64,000 nucleotides of DNA from Albibacillus kandeliae (GCF_003116585.1 NZ_QEHM01000004.1:372001-436000), one strand, 5' to 3'; numbered from the stretch's first letter, positions 34,954-44,355 are shown. Notes: generated by a model from the sequence alone, not told the origin. A program made the numbers and translations.

Positions 34954-36279
34954 TCAGCCGCGCGCGCGGATCACCTGCAGCAGCGGCAGCAGCGCGGCCA
35001 TTTCCGGCCCGCGTTCCTGCCCGGTCAGCGCCTTGCGCAGCGGCATGAACAGGCCCTTGCCCTTGCGGCCGGTCTTTTCCTTCACCGCCGCCGTCCAGCT
35101 GCCCCAGGTGGTTTCGTCATGGGGCTGCGGCGGCAGCATCGCCATCGCCTCGGCGATGAACTCGCGGTCCTCGTCGGCGATCAGCGGCTCGGCACCGTCG
35201 CGGCAGAGGGTCCACCAGCCTTCGAGATCGGCGAGGGTGGTGATGTTCTCGCGCGCGACGGTCCAGAAGGCCTCGGCCTTGTCCGCCGGGACGCCCAGCG
35301 CGTCGATATGGGCGCGCACGGACTCCAGCGGCTGCTGCTGCAGGAAGTGCGCGGTCAGCGGGAAGAGGTCGTTCTCGTCGAACTTGGTCGGGGCCGAACC
35401 GAAGCGGGTGATGTCGAAGCCCTCGATCAGCTTCGCCATGTCCGACTGCAGTTCCACCGGGTCGGAGGAGCCGAGCCGCGCCATCAGCGAGAGCAGCGCC
35501 GCCGGTTCCACGCCCTTGGCACGCAGGTCGCGCAACGAGAGCACGCCGAGGCGCTTGGACAGCGCTTCGCCCTGCGGGCCGGTCAGCAGCGAGTGGTGCG
35601 CGAAATCGGGGGCCTTGCCGCCCAGCGCCTCGATGATCTGGATCTGGGTCGCGGTGTTGGTCACGTGGTCCGAGCCGCGCACGATGTTGGTCACGCCCAT
35701 GTCCATGTCGTCGACCACCGACGCGAGGGTGTAGAGCACCTGACCGTCGGCGCGGATCAGCACCGGGTCCGACACGCTGGCCGCGTCGATCGAGATGTCG
35801 CCGAGGATGCCGTCGTGCCACTCGATGCGTTCCTGGATCAGCTTGAAGCGCCAGACGCCCGCACCGCGTTCGGCGCGCAGCTTGTCCTTCTCGGCCTCGG
35901 ACAGGTTCAGCGCGGCGCGGTCATAGACCGGCGGCTTGCCCATGTTCAGCTGTTTCTTGCGCTTGAGGTCCAGTTCGGTCGGGGTCTCGAAGGCCTCGTA
36001 GAAGCGGCCCTTGGCGCGCAGTTCGTCGGCGGCCTCGGCGTAGCGGTCCAGCCGCAGCGACTGGCGCTCGAACCGGTCCCAGGTCAGACCCAGCCAGGTC
36101 AGGTCTTCCTTGATCGCCTCGACGTATTCTTCCTTCGACCGCTCCGGGTCGGTGTCGTCGATGCGCAGGATGAACTCGCCGCCGGATTTGCGGGCGATCA
36201 GGTAGTTCATCAGCGCGGTGCGCAGGTTGCCGATATGGATGTAGCCCGTGGGCGACGGGGCGAAACGGGTGGTGGTCAT
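34954..36279 (-). CDS. gltX: Glutamyl-tRNA synthetase
   Basis: The 441-residue class I enzyme carries HIGH-like YIHIGN near residue 13, the KMSKS equivalent LSKRLG, and IDDTDPERS. Its length is that of the shorter GluRS form; alphaproteobacteria often encode two paralogs, one charging tRNA-Glu and another tRNA-Gln for transamidation. Which this is cannot be told without the other copy. It is divergent from the DUF2267-like gene. Confidence 0.94.
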   Translation of the reverse strand: MTTTRFAPSPTGYIHIGNLRTALMNYLIARKSGGEFILRIDDTDPERSKEEYVEAIKEDLTWLGLTWDRFERQSLRLDRYAEAADELRAKGRFYEAFETPTELDLKRKKQLNMGKPPVYDRAALNLSEAEKDKLRAERGAGVWRFKLIQERIEWHDGILGDISIDAASVSDPVLIRADGQVLYTLASVVDDMDMGVTNIVRGSDHVTNTATQIQIIEALGGKAPDFAHHSLLTGPQGEALSKRLGVLSLRDLRAKGVEPAALLSLMARLGSSDPVELQSDMAKLIEGFDITRFGSAPTKFDENDLFPLTAHFLQQQPLESVRAHIDALGVPADKAEAFWTVARENITTLADLEGWWTLCRDGAEPLIADEDREFIAEAMAMLPPQPHDETTWGSWTAAVKEKTGRKGKGLFMPLRKALTGQERGPEMAALLPLLQVIRARG

Positions 36280-36358
36280 GTGCGTCTCCAGGTCGCCGTC
36301 CTGTTGTCACATGGCTTTGTGTTTGTCCAGTTTGCTTGCTGCAACTACGCTATGCCCC

Positions 36359-36814
36359 ATGCCCATGCCCTACCCCTATCGCCATGCCGATGCCGAGTGG
36401 CGCGCCTTTCTGGCGGATGCGCGAGAGCGTATGGACCTCGCGTCGGACAACATGGCCTACAATGCCATCGACGGCGTGTTCCGCGCCTTTCGCCGCCGCC
36501 TGACGGGCCCGCAGGGCATCGGCTTTGCCAGCGTTCTGCCCGCCGTGCCCCGGGCGATCTTTGTCTTCGAGTGGGAGGTGGATGCCGCGCCGGTGCCCTT
36601 TGCCAGCCGCGAGGAGATGACGCGCGAGGCGCAGGCCCTGCGGCCGCATCACAACCTGACGCCCGGCAATTGCATTGAAGCCGTCGCCTATGCGCTGCGC
36701 CGCGCGGTCCTGCCCGCGCCGCTGGCCCGGGCACTGGCCGCCTGCCCCCAAGGCTCAACAGAGTTCTGGCGGACCGATGCGGATCCTTCGGACCTCGGCC
36801 CGCGCTTTGGCTGA
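36359..36814 (+). CDS. DUF2267-like protein
   Basis: Start at ATG 36359; an ATG two codons later is equally possible. The 151-residue product has the helical DUF2267 pattern: YRHADAEWRAFLADARERM, a YNAIDGVFRAFRRRLT helix, FASVLPAVPRAIFVFEW, and late CIEAVAYALRRAVL. DUF2267 proteins are small soluble proteins without an assigned role. Only 5 bp separate its stop from the end of the convergent oxidoreductase gene. Confidence 0.6.
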   Translation: MPMPYPYRHADAEWRAFLADARERMDLASDNMAYNAIDGVFRAFRRRLTGPQGIGFASVLPAVPRAIFVFEWEVDAAPVPFASREEMTREAQALRPHHNLTPGNCIEAVAYALRRAVLPAPLARALAACPQGSTEFWRTDADPSDLGPRFG

Positions 36815-36819
36815 AAGGG

Positions 36820-38148
36820 TCAGAACCCGGCGTCGGGCCGGATTTTGCTGCCGTCGAAGAACCGTGCGAGGCGGAATTCGTGCGGGTCGACCACGGGTGT
36901 GCGGCCGGTGACGAGATCGGCCATCAGGCGGCCCGCGCCGGGGCCGAGGCCGAAGCCGTGGCCGGAAAAGCCGGTCGCGATGTAGAAGCCCGGGATCTGG
37001 TCCACGGCCGAGATCACCGGGATGGCATCCGGGGTCACGTCGATCATACCGGCCCAGCTTTGCACGATGTCGGCCTGTTCGAAGATCGGAAAGGCGCGGA
37101 GGATGGCGTTCCAGCTGCGCCGCAGCATCTTTTGCGAGGGCGCGGGATCGAGCACGCGGCATTTCTCGAAGGCGGTGGTCTCGTCCGGGCGCCAGCGCCG
37201 GGCCTGCGAGGCCTCCACCGCCCAGCGCCCGGACAGGCGGAAGCCGAGCGAGCGCCAGTCGGCGCGATAGGCGGGCAGGAAGCGGAGCCCGAGGCGGAAG
37301 CTGTCGGGCACGATGTCGACCACATTCTCGTGGCCCGAGGCGATGGTGTAGCCGCCGTCCTCGCGCTTGCGGAAGGCGAAACCGTCGGACCAGACCGAGG
37401 CGGCGGGGCCGTCGACCGGGGTGGTGCGCAGCACCGTGTTCATCACCTTGAGCTGCGGCAGGGAAATGCCCGCATTGCCCGAGAACAGGCGCGACCATGC
37501 CCCGCCGGCAAGGACGACCTGCTCGCAGCGGATGCGGCCTTTTTCCGTGATCACACCGGCGACCCGGCCGCCCTGGATGTCGAGGCTGCGGACCGCGCAG
37601 GCAGTCATCACCGTGGCCCCGGCGGTGCGGGCGCCCTCGGCGATGGCGGGCGCCGCCCATTGCGGTTCGGCCCTGCCGTCGACCGGCGTATAAAGCGCGC
37701 CCTTCACCTTCATCCGGTGGCCGGGCATCAGGTTGTCGAGTTCGCTGCCGTTGATCACGCGGCATTCGATCTGGTGTGGCGCGAGGTGGCGCGACCAGCG
37801 TTCGTTCTCGGCGACGCCACGTTCGTTCGGCGAGGTGAAGAGAATGCCGCTCTGGGTATAGCCGGTGCGCCCGCCGACGCGCGCATCGAGCCCTTCCCAG
37901 ATGCGGATCGCCTCGATCATCAGGGGAATTTCGCGCGGGTCCCTCTGCGAGAGGCGGACCCAGCCCCAGTTGCGGCTGGACTGTTCCCCGGCGATCTGGC
38001 CCTTTTCGCAGAGCACGACCGACAGGCCCCGTTCGGCCAGTTCCAATGCCGTCGAAGCGCCGACGATGCCCCCGCCGATGACAACGACATCGACTTGTTC
38101 GGGCACACGGTAATCACTTTCAAAATGGGGCAGCGACGGTCCAGGCAT
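36820..38148 (-). CDS. FAD-dependent oxidoreductase of the DadA/glycine-oxidase family
   Basis: Start taken at ATG 38148 (MPGPSLPHFESDY); an in-frame ATG at 38184 is the alternative. The 442-residue protein has the FAD-binding motif VVVIGGGIVGASTALEL near residue 20, a GYTQSGILF segment and a C-terminal IATGFSGHGFGLGPG, typical of amine- or D-amino-acid-oxidising flavoenzymes. The SSRNWGWVR segment after the Rossmann part is often seen in this group. The substrate may be an amino acid or polyamine derivative. No partner gene is adjacent. Confidence 0.82.
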   Translation of the reverse strand: MPGPSLPHFESDYRVPEQVDVVVIGGGIVGASTALELAERGLSVVLCEKGQIAGEQSSRNWGWVRLSQRDPREIPLMIEAIRIWEGLDARVGGRTGYTQSGILFTSPNERGVAENERWSRHLAPHQIECRVINGSELDNLMPGHRMKVKGALYTPVDGRAEPQWAAPAIAEGARTAGATVMTACAVRSLDIQGGRVAGVITEKGRIRCEQVVLAGGAWSRLFSGNAGISLPQLKVMNTVLRTTPVDGPAASVWSDGFAFRKREDGGYTIASGHENVVDIVPDSFRLGLRFLPAYRADWRSLGFRLSGRWAVEASQARRWRPDETTAFEKCRVLDPAPSQKMLRRSWNAILRAFPIFEQADIVQSWAGMIDVTPDAIPVISAVDQIPGFYIATGFSGHGFGLGPGAGRLMADLVTGRTPVVDPHEFRLARFFDGSKIRPDAGF

Positions 38149-38309
38149 GGCGTTATCTAGCCGTAGCGAGTCGGGCCGGTCCATACGGGAAAACCCGACC
38201 TTCAGAGGTTCCCCGGGAACATCGACATTAAGCACACAGTCCAACGCTAACATGCTAGTGCGCCCGGGCGGCCCTTCTCCGCAGGGTCCCGGTATCCCAT
38301 ATCTTCGCG

Positions 38310-38702
38310 ATGCAACAGAACACCAGCACAGAGCATTTCGAGGACGTCGCCCGCCGCACCGTGGAGGCGATGCCGGGGATCTTTCGCAAGGCCGCGCGCG
38401 AGGTCGCCCTGCTGGTGGCGGAGTGGCCCGCCGCCGAGATGCTGCGCGAGCTCGGGATCTCGCACCGGCTGGAGCTGACCGGGCTTTACGAGGGCATTCC
38501 GGTGACCGAGAAATCGGTCTGGGACCAGCCGCAGCAGCCCGATGTGGTCTGGCTGTTCCGGCAGCCGATCCTCGCCGAATGGCGCGACCGTGGCGACGTG
38601 ACGCTCGACGAGCTGATCACCCACGTCACGATCCACGAATTCGCCCACCACTTCGGCTGGAGCGACGACGACATCGCCGCCATCGACCGGTGGTGGGAGT
38701 AG
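38310..38702 (+). CDS. Zincin-like metallopeptidase family protein
   Basis: The 130-residue protein carries a zinc-binding HEFAH within ITHVTIHEFAHHFGWSDDDI close to the C-terminus, and the preceding LYEGIPVTEKS segment of this family. These small proteins have a minimal zincin fold and are cytoplasmic; peptidase activity is not established. It is convergent with nadE, the stops being adjacent. Confidence 0.82.
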   Translation: MQQNTSTEHFEDVARRTVEAMPGIFRKAAREVALLVAEWPAAEMLRELGISHRLELTGLYEGIPVTEKSVWDQPQQPDVVWLFRQPILAEWRDRGDVTLDELITHVTIHEFAHHFGWSDDDIAAIDRWWE

Positions 38703-38703
38703 C

Positions 38704-40362
38704 TCAGCTCGGGTCGCGCCAGCGGTTGACGATGGGGTAGCGACGGTCGAGCCAGAAGGCGTGTTTGGTCAGGCGCGCGCCGGGGGCGGACTGGAAGCGC
38801 TTGTATTCGCTGATGTAGATCAGTTTCTCGACCTTCTGCGCGGTGGCGCGGTCGAAACCGGCGGCCACGCAGTCGGCGATGGAGCCGTCCTTGTCGACGA
38901 GGATCTCGAGGATCGCATCGAGTTCCGGGTAGTCGGGCAGGCTGTCGCTGTCCTTCTGGTCGGCGCGCAGTTCGGCGGAGGGCGGCTTGTCGATCACGCG
39001 GGGCGGGATCACCTCGCCCGCCGGGGCCAGCATCCACGGGCGGTGGTTCTGGTTGCGCCAGCGGCATTGTTCGAACACGCGGGTCTTGTAGAGGTCCTTG
39101 ATCGGGTTGTAGCCGCCCGCCATGTCTCCGTAGATGGTGGCATAGCCGACCGCGACCTCGGACTTGTTGCCGGTGGTCAGCAGCATCTCGCCGAACTTGT
39201 TCGACATGGCCATCAGGAGCAGGCCGCGCAGGCGCGACTGGATGTTTTCCTCGGTCAGGTCGGGCTGGAGACCGGCGAAGAGCGGCGCCAGCGTCTCGGT
39301 GATCGCGGCGCGGCCCTGGCTGATCGGGACGTAGTCGTAACGGCAGCCGAGCGCCTTGGCGACGGCCTCGGCATCCTCCAGCGACTCGGGCGAGGTGTAT
39401 TCGGACGGCAGCATCACGCAGCGCACGTTCTCGGGGCCGATGGCGTCGGCGGCGATGGTGGCGACGATGGCGGAGTCGATGCCCCCGGACAGGCCCAGCA
39501 GGACCTTCTTGAAGCCGGTCTTGCGCATGTAGTCGCGCAGGGAGTCGACCATCACGCGATAGTCCTGCTCCCATTCGCTGGGATGAGCGTGCTCCTCGCC
39601 CTCGACGATGCGCCAGCCCTCAGGGCCGCGTTCGAGGTCGACATGGGCGATCCCCTCGTCGAACTGGGGCATCTGGAAGGCCAGCCTGCCGCCGGGGTTC
39701 AGCCCGAAGGTGGCGCCGTCAAAGACCTGATCGTCCTGACCGCCGACCATGTTGAGATAGATCAGCGGCAGGCCGGTCTCGACCACGCGGGCGACCATGT
39801 GGTTCAGCCGGGTGTCATGCTTGCCGCGATAGTATGGGGAGCCGTTCGGGACCAGCAGGAACTCGGCCCCGGTCTCGGCCAGCGTCTCGGGCACCTCGGG
39901 GTGCCAGGCATCCTCGCAGATCGGCGAGCCGACGCGGGTGTTGCCGACCGAGTAGGGCCCGCCGAGCGGGCCGCTGTCGTAGATGCGCACCTCGTCGAAG
40001 ACGGTCTCGTTCGGCAGGTCGTGCTTGAGCACGCGGCTGACGACACGTCCGGCGCGGCAGATGTGATAGGCGTTGAACAGGCCCGCGCCTTCGATCCAGG
40101 GGCCACCGACGGCCAGCGCCGGACCCTCTGCGCAGTCTTTCGCCAACTGCTCGATCGCGGCGATCGCCGTCTGGTGAAAGATCGGTTTCATCACCAGGTC
40201 CTGGGTGTTGTAACCGGTGATGAACATCTCGGGCAGCGCGACCATGTCGGCCCCGGCCTCGCGGCCCTGCTCCCATGCGGCGCGCGCCTTTGCGGCGTTC
40301 CCCTCGATGTCGCCCACCGTGGGATTCAGCTGTGCAAGTGTGATGCGAAAGCGATCGCTCAT
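38704..40362 (-). CDS. nadE: Glutamine-dependent NAD+ synthetase
   Basis: The 552-residue protein fuses an N-terminal nitrilase-type glutaminase (Glu in LPEMFITGYN, Lys in LKHDLPN, Cys in PICEDAWHP) with a C-terminal ATP-dependent synthetase (SGGIDSA). It converts deamido-NAD to NAD using glutamine ammonia, following NadD. This two-domain form is standard in alphaproteobacteria. The divergent neighbour is the MORN gene, 160 bp away. Confidence 0.96.
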   Translation of the reverse strand: MSDRFRITLAQLNPTVGDIEGNAAKARAAWEQGREAGADMVALPEMFITGYNTQDLVMKPIFHQTAIAAIEQLAKDCAEGPALAVGGPWIEGAGLFNAYHICRAGRVVSRVLKHDLPNETVFDEVRIYDSGPLGGPYSVGNTRVGSPICEDAWHPEVPETLAETGAEFLLVPNGSPYYRGKHDTRLNHMVARVVETGLPLIYLNMVGGQDDQVFDGATFGLNPGGRLAFQMPQFDEGIAHVDLERGPEGWRIVEGEEHAHPSEWEQDYRVMVDSLRDYMRKTGFKKVLLGLSGGIDSAIVATIAADAIGPENVRCVMLPSEYTSPESLEDAEAVAKALGCRYDYVPISQGRAAITETLAPLFAGLQPDLTEENIQSRLRGLLLMAMSNKFGEMLLTTGNKSEVAVGYATIYGDMAGGYNPIKDLYKTRVFEQCRWRNQNHRPWMLAPAGEVIPPRVIDKPPSAELRADQKDSDSLPDYPELDAILEILVDKDGSIADCVAAGFDRATAQKVEKLIYISEYKRFQSAPGARLTKHAFWLDRRYPIVNRWRDPS

Positions 40363-40522
40363 GCGGTCCTCTGCCCGTTCCCTATCTGTCAGCCCGTTTA
40401 ACAGATAGACACCCGGGGGAAAGCGGATAACCGCAAAAGACGTTGCTCCGGACCCGCCCGTCGCCTAATTTCAACGGGCCGTGGCACGGTTCCGCGGCAG
40501 AACGGGGCAGACAGGAACTATC

Positions 40523-42037
40523 ATGACTCGACCCTCTTACGTATTGGCAGCGACGCTCGCGCTCTCGCTGGCAGGCCAGGCTTTCGCCCAGCAGTCTTCG
40601 GAAGTGATGACCACGCAGGACGACATCGGCGGCGTCTACGAGGGCACGTTCCGCAACGGTCTTCAGCACGGGACCGGCACCTACAAGCTGCCCAACGGCT
40701 ACGAGTATTCGGGCGAATGGGCCGATGGCGAGATCAAGGGCAAGGGCACCGCGCGCTTTCCCAACGGATCGGTCTACGAGGGCGAATTCGCCAAGGGCAA
40801 ACCCGAGGGGATCGGCAAGATCACCTTTGCCGACGGCGGCACTTACGAAGGCGAGTGGCTGGACGGCAAGATCAACGGCAAGGGCATTGCGATCTATGCC
40901 AATGGCGTGCGCTACGAGGGCGAGTTCCGCGATGCGCGCCACCACGGCACCGGCACGATGACGAGCCCCGGCGGCTACGAGTACAAGGGCAGCTGGGTCG
41001 ACGGCGAGAAGCAGGGCCAGGCGGTCATCACCTACCCGGACGGGGCCGTCTACGAGGGCGACATCGTCGCCGGTGAACGGGAGGGCAATGGCACGCTGAC
41101 CCTGCCCGACGGGCTGGTCTACGTGGGCAGCTGGAAGGACGGCCAGATCGACGGGACCGGGACGCTGACCCAGCCCAACGGCGACGTCTATACCGGCGCG
41201 CTGGTCGCCGGGCGGCGGCAGGGCGAGGGCCGCGTGCAGTACGCCAACGGCGACATCTACGAAGGCAGCTTTGCCGACGACCGCCGCGACGGACAGGGCA
41301 CATTTACCGGCACCGACGGCTACGTCTACACCGGGTCCTGGGTGGCCGGGCAGATCGAGGGTCAGGGCCGGGTGACCTATCCCGACGGCTCGGTCTACGA
41401 GGGCCAGTTCAAGAGCGACCTTGCGGACGGTCAGGGCAAGATCACCTATCCCGACGGCTCGACCTACGAAGGCGGCTGGGTCGCCGGGGTGATCGAGGGC
41501 GACGGCGTGGCGCGCTATGCCAACGGCACGGTCTACGAGGGGTCTTTCAAGAACGCCAAGAACGACGGTCAGGGCGTGATGACCTACGAGGACGGCTATC
41601 GCTACGAAGGCGAATGGCGCGACGGACAGCGGCATGGGCAGGGCACGGCGACCTATGCCGACGGCTCGGTCTACACGGGCCAGTTCATCGCCGGCCAGCG
41701 CGACGGCGATGGCGAGATCACCATGGCGGGGGGGTTCCGCTACAAGGGCCAGTGGCGCGATGGCGAGATCAGCGGCGAAGGCGTGGCGACCTATGCCAAT
41801 GGCGACGTCTACGAAGGGTCCTTCGTGAACGGCAAGCGGCAGGGTCAGGGTACCATGCGCTATGCCTCGGGTCAGGAAGCCAGCGGCACCTGGGAGAACG
41901 GGGCGCTGCAGAAGGACGAGGCCGGGACTGGGACCGACACTGGCACCGGTGCCGCCAGCGAAGCGGCGCCTGCCGCCGAGACGACCGAGCAGACCGCTCC
42001 GGCCGAGCAGGACACCACCCAGACACCGAGCGAGTAA
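40523..42037 (+). CDS. Exported MORN-repeat protein (18 full repeats)
   Basis: Start at ATG 40523 gives 504 residues: signal peptide (1-22, ending AFA), short spacer, then from residue 37 to 450 eighteen 23-residue MORN repeats of the type YEGxWxxGxxxGxGxxxYxDG, with a nineteenth partial one. An acidic Thr/Ala/Glu/Gln-rich tail closes the protein. The frame is strictly periodic at 69 bp. MORN repeats form an elongated beta-meander; in bacteria their role is unclear, and lipid binding or a cell-envelope scaffold is suggested by eukaryotic cases. The signal peptide places it in the periplasm or outside. Confidence 0.9.
   Translation: MTRPSYVLAATLALSLAGQAFAQQSSEVMTTQDDIGGVYEGTFRNGLQHGTGTYKLPNGYEYSGEWADGEIKGKGTARFPNGSVYEGEFAKGKPEGIGKITFADGGTYEGEWLDGKINGKGIAIYANGVRYEGEFRDARHHGTGTMTSPGGYEYKGSWVDGEKQGQAVITYPDGAVYEGDIVAGEREGNGTLTLPDGLVYVGSWKDGQIDGTGTLTQPNGDVYTGALVAGRRQGEGRVQYANGDIYEGSFADDRRDGQGTFTGTDGYVYTGSWVAGQIEGQGRVTYPDGSVYEGQFKSDLADGQGKITYPDGSTYEGGWVAGVIEGDGVARYANGTVYEGSFKNAKNDGQGVMTYEDGYRYEGEWRDGQRHGQGTATYADGSVYTGQFIAGQRDGDGEITMAGGFRYKGQWRDGEISGEGVATYANGDVYEGSFVNGKRQGQGTMRYASGQEASGTWENGALQKDEAGTGTDTGTGAASEAAPAAETTEQTAPAEQDTTQTPSE
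40631..41872 (+). repeat. Coding tandem repeat, 18 units of 69 bp (MORN)
   Basis: Eighteen units of exactly 23 codons without indels. The units share Tyr-Glu-Gly and Gly-x-Gly positions while differing at DNA level, so they are old rather than a recent slippage product. Confidence 0.85.
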
Positions 42038-42070
42038 GGTGAGAGAAAGGCGGGCGGTCCGGGTCCGGAC

Positions 42071-43849
42071 CTAGCTTGCCACCTGAACCGGGGCGGGCTT
42101 TGCCACCACGGGGTCGGCGCCCTTGTCGGCGACCGGCGCGGCGACGGCCAGCGGCACGAGGGCGATGAAGGTCGTCCCTTCTCCGATGACGCTCTCGTAG
42201 TCGATGCTGCCGCCGTGCTGCTCGAGGATCTGCTGGGTGATGTGCATCCCGAGCCCCGAGCCGCCGCGATTGCGAGTGTCGGAGGAATCGACCTGGGTGA
42301 AGCGGCCGAAGACCTTGGCGCGGGCGTCCTCGGGGATGCCGATCCCGTTGTCGCTGATCCGGACCTCGGCCTGCGACCCGACCACCGAGACCGACAGGCG
42401 GACGACGCCGGGATCCTTGGAGAACTTGATCGCGTTCGAGAGGATGTTCGCCAGCACCTGCATCAGCCGCTGGCGGTCTCCGTCCACCGGAACGGCAACC
42501 GGGGCCGGGCGGAACTCGAAGGTCATCGGCTTGTTCGCCTGATAGCTCTCGATCCGAGTCAGGGCGGTTTCGGCCAGCTGGTTGAGGTCGAGCCGCTCCA
42601 TCGAGATCGAGAACTCGGCCTTTTCGAGGCGCTGGACGTCCAGCAGATCGTCGACCAGCCGCGCGAGGGTCTCGGCGTTGTCGCGGGCGAGGCGGATCAG
42701 CTTTTCCACCTTTTCCGGTTCGGCGGCGACGTTGGCCCGTGCCAGCAGTTCGGTCGCGCCCTTGATCACCGTGAGCGGGGTGCGCAGCTCGTGGCTGACC
42801 GTCGAGAGGAAGCGGGTCTTGGCAAGATCGGCCGCCTGCGCCTTTTCCGCCGCTTCTTCCTGGGCCGAGACGTCGACCAACGAGATCAGCCAGCCCAGCT
42901 GGTGCCCGGCATGCAGGAAAGAGAGCGGATAGACGCGGGCGGCGAAGCTGCGGCCATCGCGGCGTATGATGCGCACGGCGCCCTCGGCGTCGCCTGTCCG
43001 GAGGTGGCCGATCATGTCGCCGATGTCGGGATGGGCCAGCAGGCTCGACTGTTCGGCCACGCCCTTCAGCGCCAGCACCGACTTGGCCTCGGGGTTGGCG
43101 TCGATCAGGCGCCCCTGCATGTCGGCCAGCACGATGGGATCGCGGGTGTTGTAGAAGATCAGGTCGCGCCCGATGGCGGTCATGTCGACCCAGCGATGAT
43201 CGGTCGACATCCAGAACACGAAGGACAGGCTGACCGAGAAGACCAGCGGGGTCGGGTCCATGCCGAAGATGGTGACGCCGCCGAAGGTGTAGGCGAGGTC
43301 GGCGGTGATCGGCAGCATCGTCACCACCAGCAGCTTCTTCAGGAAGCTGCGCACGCCGAGCGAGGCCAGCGTGAGGGCCCGGAAGGTGATGGCGACCGAG
43401 CTGAGCACCACCACGTAGAGATAGGCGACGGAGGCGAAGAACACCGGCCCGTGGTCATAGATCACCGAGAGGCGGACGCCGTTGTCGACCAGCCGCGTGC
43501 CGGTGCCGTAGAACCCGTCGTAGTAGGGAACGGCAAGGGCCGCTGCCGTGATCAGCGCGGGCGCGATCAGCAGGCCGACCCAGCGCGCCCAGCCGGGCAC
43601 CCGGCGGGCCAACGCGTATTCGTAGAGGAAGAAGGCCCAGGCCGTGGGGGTCAGAACGATCCCCGGCCAGGCGACGCGCGCGGCCAGCACCTTGCAGTCG
43701 AACGTATGGCTGGAGAACTCCAGCAGGACCGAGAGCAGCCACCACGCCATTGCCGCCATCGCCAGCATGAACCAGCCATGCCCGAGGGTATTGGGAAAGC
43801 GGCGCACGAGGTAGGAAACGGTCGCGACCAGCGTCAGCGTCGCCAGCAC
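42071..43849 (-). CDS. Hybrid-type membrane histidine kinase with 7TM sensor and PAS domain
   Basis: GTG at 43849 is the only usable start; the frame has no ATG before an upstream stop. The 592-residue protein has about seven hydrophobic helices in the first 220 residues, then a PAS-like domain (about 230-330), a HisKA domain with the H-box STVSHELRTPLTVIKG (about 345-360), and a HATPase with NILSNAIKF, SDNGIGIPED and GGSGLGMHI. The signal is unknown. No response regulator is adjacent; the one at 18384-19361 is a distant possible partner. There is no receiver domain, so 'hybrid' refers only to the 7TM plus PAS input. Confidence 0.88.
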   Translation of the reverse strand: MLATLTLVATVSYLVRRFPNTLGHGWFMLAMAAMAWWLLSVLLEFSSHTFDCKVLAARVAWPGIVLTPTAWAFFLYEYALARRVPGWARWVGLLIAPALITAAALAVPYYDGFYGTGTRLVDNGVRLSVIYDHGPVFFASVAYLYVVVLSSVAITFRALTLASLGVRSFLKKLLVVTMLPITADLAYTFGGVTIFGMDPTPLVFSVSLSFVFWMSTDHRWVDMTAIGRDLIFYNTRDPIVLADMQGRLIDANPEAKSVLALKGVAEQSSLLAHPDIGDMIGHLRTGDAEGAVRIIRRDGRSFAARVYPLSFLHAGHQLGWLISLVDVSAQEEAAEKAQAADLAKTRFLSTVSHELRTPLTVIKGATELLARANVAAEPEKVEKLIRLARDNAETLARLVDDLLDVQRLEKAEFSISMERLDLNQLAETALTRIESYQANKPMTFEFRPAPVAVPVDGDRQRLMQVLANILSNAIKFSKDPGVVRLSVSVVGSQAEVRISDNGIGIPEDARAKVFGRFTQVDSSDTRNRGGSGLGMHITQQILEQHGGSIDYESVIGEGTTFIALVPLAVAAPVADKGADPVVAKPAPVQVAS

Positions 43850-44190
43850 CGTCCAGACGGCGGGATCGCCCGCGTCGAACGCGAGGCACGCACTATCGTA
43901 CAGGCTGGCTATGGTCTTGCTCTTTCTGCTTCAGGGTCTCTTTGCCGACGCGTCGGCACGAGCCTTGTCATTGTCGCCGAATTAGGCCCTCGGGCCGGTC
44001 AGGCCAAGCCGGCAAGGGGCCGCGGGGAAAAATTCGGTTTCTTGTTGCACGAATGCACGGCAACCGTGGCGGAAACCGGACCGCGCGATGGCATTATTGC
44101 AGCCGGGAGAACAGTTCCGGCGGCGGTATCGCCCTGACCCGGAGGAAATTCTTCCTTTCCATTTACCAAGATCGCGGTATAACGGCCCCC
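43850..44190. promoter_or_regulatory. Divergent 341-bp region with leader promoter
   Basis: It separates the histidine kinase and the leuA leader. A TATAAC hexamer at 44178-44183 ends 7 bp before the leader-peptide ATG, so transcription may start at or next to that ATG and make a leaderless message. The matching -35 is weak. No other gene is recognised. Confidence 0.5.
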
Positions 44191-44274
44191 ATGTTGAACC
44201 GCGCCCATACCTCGACCCTGACCGCATTCCGCGGAACGTCGCTGCGCGGCCTACTGATCCTAACACGCCTCTGA
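44191..44274 (+). CDS. leuL: leuA leader peptide
   Basis: A 27-codon frame ends with Leu-Leu-Ile-Leu-Thr-Arg-Leu and TGA. Four of its last seven codons are Leu, using cta twice among them. Cta should be rare in a high-GC genome, which makes it a good stall site. It ends 81 bp before the leuA start and runs into two mutually exclusive hairpins (44268-44322). This is the arrangement of a classic amino-acid attenuator. No good Shine-Dalgarno precedes it; together with TATAAC just upstream this suggests leaderless initiation, as reported for the trp leader of Sinorhizobium. Confidence 0.75.
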   Translation: MLNRAHTSTLTAFRGTSLRGLLILTRL

Positions 44275-44322
44275 GCGTGCCACCCCTGGCGCGCCCGCTC
44301 AGAGGATGATGCCTGCGCGCCA
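44268..44322 (+). promoter_or_regulatory. leuA attenuator: two competing hairpins
   Basis: Hairpin A pairs CCTCTGAGCG (44268-44277, overlapping the leader stop) with CGCTCAGAGG (44296-44305). Hairpin B pairs TGGCGCGC (44287-44294) with GCGCGCCA (44315-44322) and is followed by TTGGCTTT. The 5' arm of B lies in the loop of A and the 3' arm of A lies in the loop of B, so they exclude each other. A ribosome stalled at the Leu codons would cover the first arm of A and change the choice. Confidence 0.7.
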
Positions 44323-44355
44323 TTGGCTTTAGGACAGATACAGAAAGTTTCGGAC

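Noticed and set aside
40631-41872. 69-bp periodic repeats considered as a CRISPR array or satellite
   Set aside because: The repeats are divergent at DNA level, have no spacers, and translate into exact 23-residue MORN units.
42215-44137. Forward frame of about 640 codons opposite the histidine kinase
   Set aside because: Covers the kinase in antisense; His/Gly/Asp/Arg-rich without motifs.
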